Shown here: in pieces, positions 62,694-64,000 of the stretch
Layout of the letters: each line of letters begins with the position of its first letter
How positions within the stretch are numbered: the first letter of the stretch is position 1
Assembly (NCBI RefSeq): GCF_038005225.1
Contig: NZ_JBBOSU010000001.1
Span: forward strand, 2,716,001-2,780,000
DNA: 64,000 nucleotides
Reading direction: 5' to 3'
Origin: Solibacillus sp. FSL K6-1523
GTDB lineage: Bacteria > Bacillota > Bacilli > Bacillales_A > Planococcaceae
Made by a program: the position numbers and the translations under genes
The notes under the pieces: generated by a model
Seen by the model: only the letters and a program-made list of their open reading frames with translations
Told to the model about the DNA's origin: nothing
Databases searched by the model: none

Positions 62694-64000
62694 ATGAATG
62701 AAGTAAAAAAACAAAAAGGATTAGGTCAGTTTTTCCGATTAATTATGGAAACAAAACCTTCTAAAGTCATGATTTTCATTGCGTTATTACTTAGTTTAAC
62801 AACAACTGGTGTTGGCTTGTTAGTCCCGCTCTTCACCGCAAACCTTATTAATGACTTTTCAATTAGCTCATTAAATGCAGGCAATATTACAATTGTAATT
62901 ATCGCGATTCTTGCACAAGCTGTAGCAAGTGGTTTTTCCATTTACTTATTAAATCGCATCGGCCAATCTGTTGTGGCAGGTATTCGGGAAAGGCTTTGGA
63001 AGAAGCTACTTGTCTTGCCTGTTAGCTATTTTGACGAACATCCTTCAGGCGAAACCGTTAGTCGGATGACAAATGATACATCCATTGTAAAGGCATTAAT
63101 CTCTGAGCATTTAGCAAACTTTATTGCTGGTACGATTTCTATTATTGGTTCTATCATTGTCTTATTCATTCTTGATTGGAAAATGACAACCATCATGTTT
63201 ATTGCGTTTCCGATTGCTGCGCTCATTTTAATCCCACTTGGGAAAGCAATGCACAAAATTTCAAAAGGTATGCAAGATGAGACCGCTACATTCACCGCGG
63301 TGCTTCAACAAGTATTATCTGAAATCCGCCTTATGAAATCTTCAAATGCAGAAAAAATTGAATATCAAAACGGGAAACAAAAAATTATGAATTTGTTTCA
63401 TTTCGGCCTAAAAGAAGCAAAAATCCAATCGGTGCTTGGTCCAATCATTAGCCTAGTCATGATGACGCTACTTGTTCTATTATTAGGTTATGGTGGTATG
63501 CGCGTTTCTTCAGGTGCATTAACGACTGGTGCATTAGTTGCTTTCATTATGTATTTATTCCAAATTATGATGCCAATGGCGCAAATGGCTACTTTCTTTA
63601 CACATTTCCAAAAGGCAACTGGCGCAACAGAACGCATTATTAGCATTTTAGAAACCCCGGTAGAACAAGATGCAACGGAGGTAATTCAAAATTCGAATGA
63701 AACGATTAAAGTCGAACACGTCAATTATAGCTACAATGATGAAAAACAAATTTTAAAGGACATTTCCTTCAATGTAGAAGCTGGTAAAGTAACGGCGATT
63801 GTTGGACCAAGTGGTAGTGGGAAAACAACATTATTCTCCCTTTTCGAACGTTACTACACGCCAACTGACGGTATTATTTCAATTGGCGGCAAATCCATCA
63901 ACGATTTTTCATTACATTCATGGCGAAATCAAATTGGTTATGTGTCACAAGAAAGTCCTATTGTTTCAGGCTCTATTCGCGATAATATTACGTACGGTTT
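62694..64000 (+). CDS. BmrA-like ABC exporter (half-transporter), 3' cut by window
   Basis: 435 codons are visible to the right edge, without a stop. Six TM segments (about 20-310) with VSYFDEHPSGETVSRMTNDTSIV, the type IV exporter coupling region, are followed by an ATPase domain (from about 345). Walker A GPSGSGKTT and Q-loop YVSQESPIVSGS are seen; the signature and Walker B lie beyond the window. It matches half-size multidrug exporters such as BmrA. ATG 62694 behind AAAGGAAG. Confidence 0.9.
   Translation, partial: MNEVKKQKGLGQFFRLIMETKPSKVMIFIALLLSLTTTGVGLLVPLFTANLINDFSISSLNAGNITIVIIAILAQAVASGFSIYLLNRIGQSVVAGIRERLWKKLLVLPVSYFDEHPSGETVSRMTNDTSIVKALISEHLANFIAGTISIIGSIIVLFILDWKMTTIMFIAFPIAALILIPLGKAMHKISKGMQDETATFTAVLQQVLSEIRLMKSSNAEKIEYQNGKQKIMNLFHFGLKEAKIQSVLGPIISLVMMTLLVLLLGYGGMRVSSGALTTGALVAFIMYLFQIMMPMAQMATFFTHFQKATGATERIISILETPVEQDATEVIQNSNETIKVEHVNYSYNDEKQILKDISFNVEAGKVTAIVGPSGSGKTTLFSLFERYYTPTDGIISIGGKSINDFSLHSWRNQIGYVSQESPIVSGSIRDNITYG

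Overview
The window is chromosomal DNA of a low-GC Gram-positive, endospore-former-like bacterium. AT-rich codon use, strong AGGAGG-type ribosome binding sites with frequent TTG/GTG starts, LxxC lipoproteins, HelD, a YhgE/Pip protein, YndJ, DUF2812/PadR pairs and DUF5412 all point to Bacillales. The flavour is Planococcaceae (Solibacillus/Lysinibacillus-like); the genus is inference only. No rRNA, tRNA, CRISPR array or prophage was seen.

1-17500 is an accessory stretch: small secreted or lipoprotein genes, GNAT acetyltransferases, an Rrf2 regulator divergent from an azoreductase, a YhgE/Pip protein and one IS3-family insertion sequence. It also holds much decay. There is a duplicated and decayed copy of a secreted-protein pair at the left edge, a truncated VanX-like dipeptidase, and an esterase split by a roughly 190-bp structured non-coding insertion. 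A 61-bp tandem duplication has doubled the start region of a DUF418 gene.

17500-25000 is one minus-strand operon: sugar-type ABC binding protein, two permeases, DUF4127 protein, FAD-dependent oxidoreductase and GHL10-like glycoside hydrolase. It looks like uptake and unusual processing of a glycan or glycoside. The ATPase is not encoded here.

25000-42700 has small membrane and secreted proteins, an EamA exporter, a flavodoxin-like reductase divergent from a LysR regulator, and an operon of DoxX-like, DUF4166 and YndJ genes. Two PadR-DUF2812 regulator/membrane-protein modules follow. Between them lies an AT-rich island (about 36.3-41.2 kb) with three unrecognised genes. One encodes a 641-aa protein ending in an R-x4-H motif like that of HEPN ribonucleases, downstream of a two-TM coiled protein. 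This is the best candidate for an undescribed, possibly defensive, system.

42800-49200 carries a response regulator, histidine kinase and two PepSY proteins (one with a recent internal 77-codon duplication), then HelD.

49200-62100 is a large minus-strand acyl-CoA catabolic cluster: IclR, MaoC, two CaiB-type CoA-transferases, AUH-like enoyl-CoA hydratase, two acyl-CoA dehydrogenases, HMG-CoA lyase, thiolase, acetyl-CoA hydrolase/transferase, MFS importer and SDR. With an isovaleryl-CoA-dehydrogenase-like catalytic Glu, an AUH-like hydratase and HMG-CoA lyase but no biotin carboxylase, it suggests catabolism of a methyl-branched (di)carboxylic acid through HMG-CoA. The right edge cuts a BmrA-like ABC exporter.
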